A DNA stretch of 64,000 nucleotides, taken from Buttiauxella sp. B2. GTDB lineage: Bacteria; Pseudomonadota; Gammaproteobacteria; Enterobacterales; Enterobacteriaceae. The position numbers were made by a program, and so were the translations under genes. Every line of letters begins with the position of its first letter. Within the stretch, counting starts at the first letter, position 1. The stretch covers positions 1 through 64,000 of the forward strand of contig NZ_VEXQ01000017.1 in assembly GCF_006376615.1 (NCBI RefSeq). Reading direction: 5' to 3'. Of the stretch, positions 62,872 to 64,000 are shown piece after piece. The notes below the pieces were generated by a model. That model ran no database searches. It was given only the letters and a program-made list of their open reading frames with translations, and was not told the DNA's origin.

Positions 62872-64000
62872 TTACCCTTCGTTGTGCATCTCTAAGTTTT
62901 CCACTTCGTTTTGACGCTGTATGGCTTGCGAATCGTCATTACGCAGTGACTCAAGATACTCAAGGTATTCGTGATCTACATCTTTGGTGACGTATATTCC
63001 ATTGAACACGGAGCACTCAAACTGAGTGATGTCTGGGTTCTCAATGCGAACGGCTTCAATCAGATCGTCCAGATTCTGGAAGATCAAAGCGTCGGCGCCG
63101 ATTAACTGGCGGATCTCGTCAACTTCACGACCATGAGCAATCAGTTCGTTTGCGCTTGGCATATCTATGCCATACACGTTCGGGAATCGAATTTCTGGTG
63201 CCGCTGACGCGAGGTAAACTTTTTTCGCACCGGCTTCACGCGCCATTTCGATAATCTGCTCAGAAGTCGTACCGCGCACGATGGAGTCATCCACCAGCAG
63301 TACGTTCTTATCGCGGAACTCAGCGCGGTTAGCGTTAAGTTTGCGACGCACAGACTTACGACGCAGCTGTTGGCCTGGCATGATGAAGGTACGGCCAACG
63401 TAGCGGTTTTTCACAAACCCCTGACGGTACGGTTTGTCGAGAATACGGGCGATTTCCAACGCGATATCACAGGAAGTCTCAGGAATCGGGATAACCACGT
63501 CGATGTCCAAATCTTCCCATTCACGGGCAATTTTCTCACCGAGCTTTTTACCCATCTCAACGCGGGCGCTGTAGACGGAAATTTTGTCGATGAAAGAGTC
63601 CGGACGCGCAAAGTAGACGTATTCGAACAGACAAGGATTGCTGGTTGGGTTGTCAGCACACTGGCGCGTGAACAACTGGCCTTTTTCGGTGATGTACACC
63701 GCTTCGCCCGGTGCGATATCACGCAGGAATTCGAATCCCAGCGTATCAAGCGCCACGCTTTCAGATGCCACCATGTACTCGGTGCGATCGTCGCCTAAAT
63801 CACGTTTGCCCATCACGAGCGGACGGATGCCGTTCGGGTCGCGGAAGGCGACCATACCATGGCCGATAATCATCGCAACACAGGCGTAAGCACCGCGGAT
63901 CTGGCGGTTAGTCGCAGCAATGGCAGCAAAAATATTATCGGCTTCCAGCGGATAGTTACGAAAGTTATCTAGCTCACTGGCAAAGATATTGAGCAAGATT
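62872..64000 (-). CDS. purF: PurF, amidophosphoribosyltransferase (partial, 5' end outside)
   Basis: First committed enzyme of purine synthesis: PRPP and glutamine to phosphoribosylamine. The window contains about the last 376 of roughly 505 residues; the N-terminal Cys nucleophile and part of the glutaminase domain lie beyond 64000. Visible are the end of the Ntn-type glutaminase domain ([25 protein letters not shown]) and the phosphoribosyltransferase domain with the PRPP motif [13 protein letters not shown]. It ends ENLEMHNEG. Confidence 0.97.
   Translation of the reverse strand, partial: ILLNIFASELDNFRNYPLEADNIFAAIAATNRQIRGAYACVAMIIGHGMVAFRDPNGIRPLVMGKRDLGDDRTEYMVASESVALDTLGFEFLRDIAPGEAVYITEKGQLFTRQCADNPTSNPCLFEYVYFARPDSFIDKISVYSARVEMGKKLGEKIAREWEDLDIDVVIPIPETSCDIALEIARILDKPYRQGFVKNRYVGRTFIMPGQQLRRKSVRRKLNANRAEFRDKNVLLVDDSIVRGTTSEQIIEMAREAGAKKVYLASAAPEIRFPNVYGIDMPSANELIAHGREVDEIRQLIGADALIFQNLDDLIEAVRIENPDITQFECSVFNGIYVTKDVDHEYLEYLESLRNDDSQAIQRQNEVENLEMHNEG

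Overview
The window is core chromosome of a member of the Enterobacteriaceae with roughly 50% G+C. Nearly every gene matches an Escherichia coli/Salmonella protein in length and local order. I cannot name the species; a Buttiauxella-like or other genus outside Escherichia is a guess from base composition only. I see no prophage, insertion sequence, CRISPR array, toxin-antitoxin pair or other obviously new system. What is unusual is the genome structure and several regulatory sites.

Layout: almost everything is read on the minus strand. Positions 1-6,385 hold tRNA-Lys, then (read leftward) cydX-ybgE and ybgC-tolQ-tolR-tolA-tolB-pal-cpoB, the cell-envelope Tol-Pal machine. 6,400-9,123 is cydAB (cytochrome bd). 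10,077-19,703 is sdhCDAB-sucABCD (TCA cycle), divergent from gltA (20,363-21,649). Then come a broken nei remnant, pxpC-pxpB without pxpA, ybgI, phr and a two-domain ybgA. At about 26,554-26,652 the order jumps: in E. coli the next genes would lie near 16 minutes, but here the complete 13-gene nuo operon (51 minutes in E. coli) begins and continues collinearly through lrhA, alaA, yfbR, yfbS, hxpA, yfbU, yfbV, ackA-pta, yfcD, yfcE, yfcF, yfcG, folX, yfcH, hisPMQJ, argT, ubiX and a truncated purF. One inversion spanning the terminus explains this junction.

Function: the window concentrates aerobic energy metabolism. Citrate synthase, 2-oxoglutarate dehydrogenase, succinyl-CoA synthetase and succinate dehydrogenase feed the quinone pool, complex I (nuo) feeds it from NADH, and cytochrome bd oxidises it. 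AckA-Pta handles acetate overflow. The 3' end of the sdh-suc operon contains an SdhX-like sRNA whose 9-nt segment TCGACATGG is perfectly complementary to the ackA start-codon region at 50,116-50,124, linking the TCA operon to acetate kinase within this window. hisJ and argT each carry a sigma-54 (RpoN) type promoter, with NtrC-like sites upstream of hisJ, and argT has a CA-rich leader of the kind bound by GcvB.

Relative to E. coli K-12, the following are missing from their usual neighbourhoods: mngRAB (cydA/sucD), ybgD-ybgQPO-abrB (gltA/nei), most of nei, pxpA, dtpD (ybgI/phr) and yfcC (pta/yfcD).
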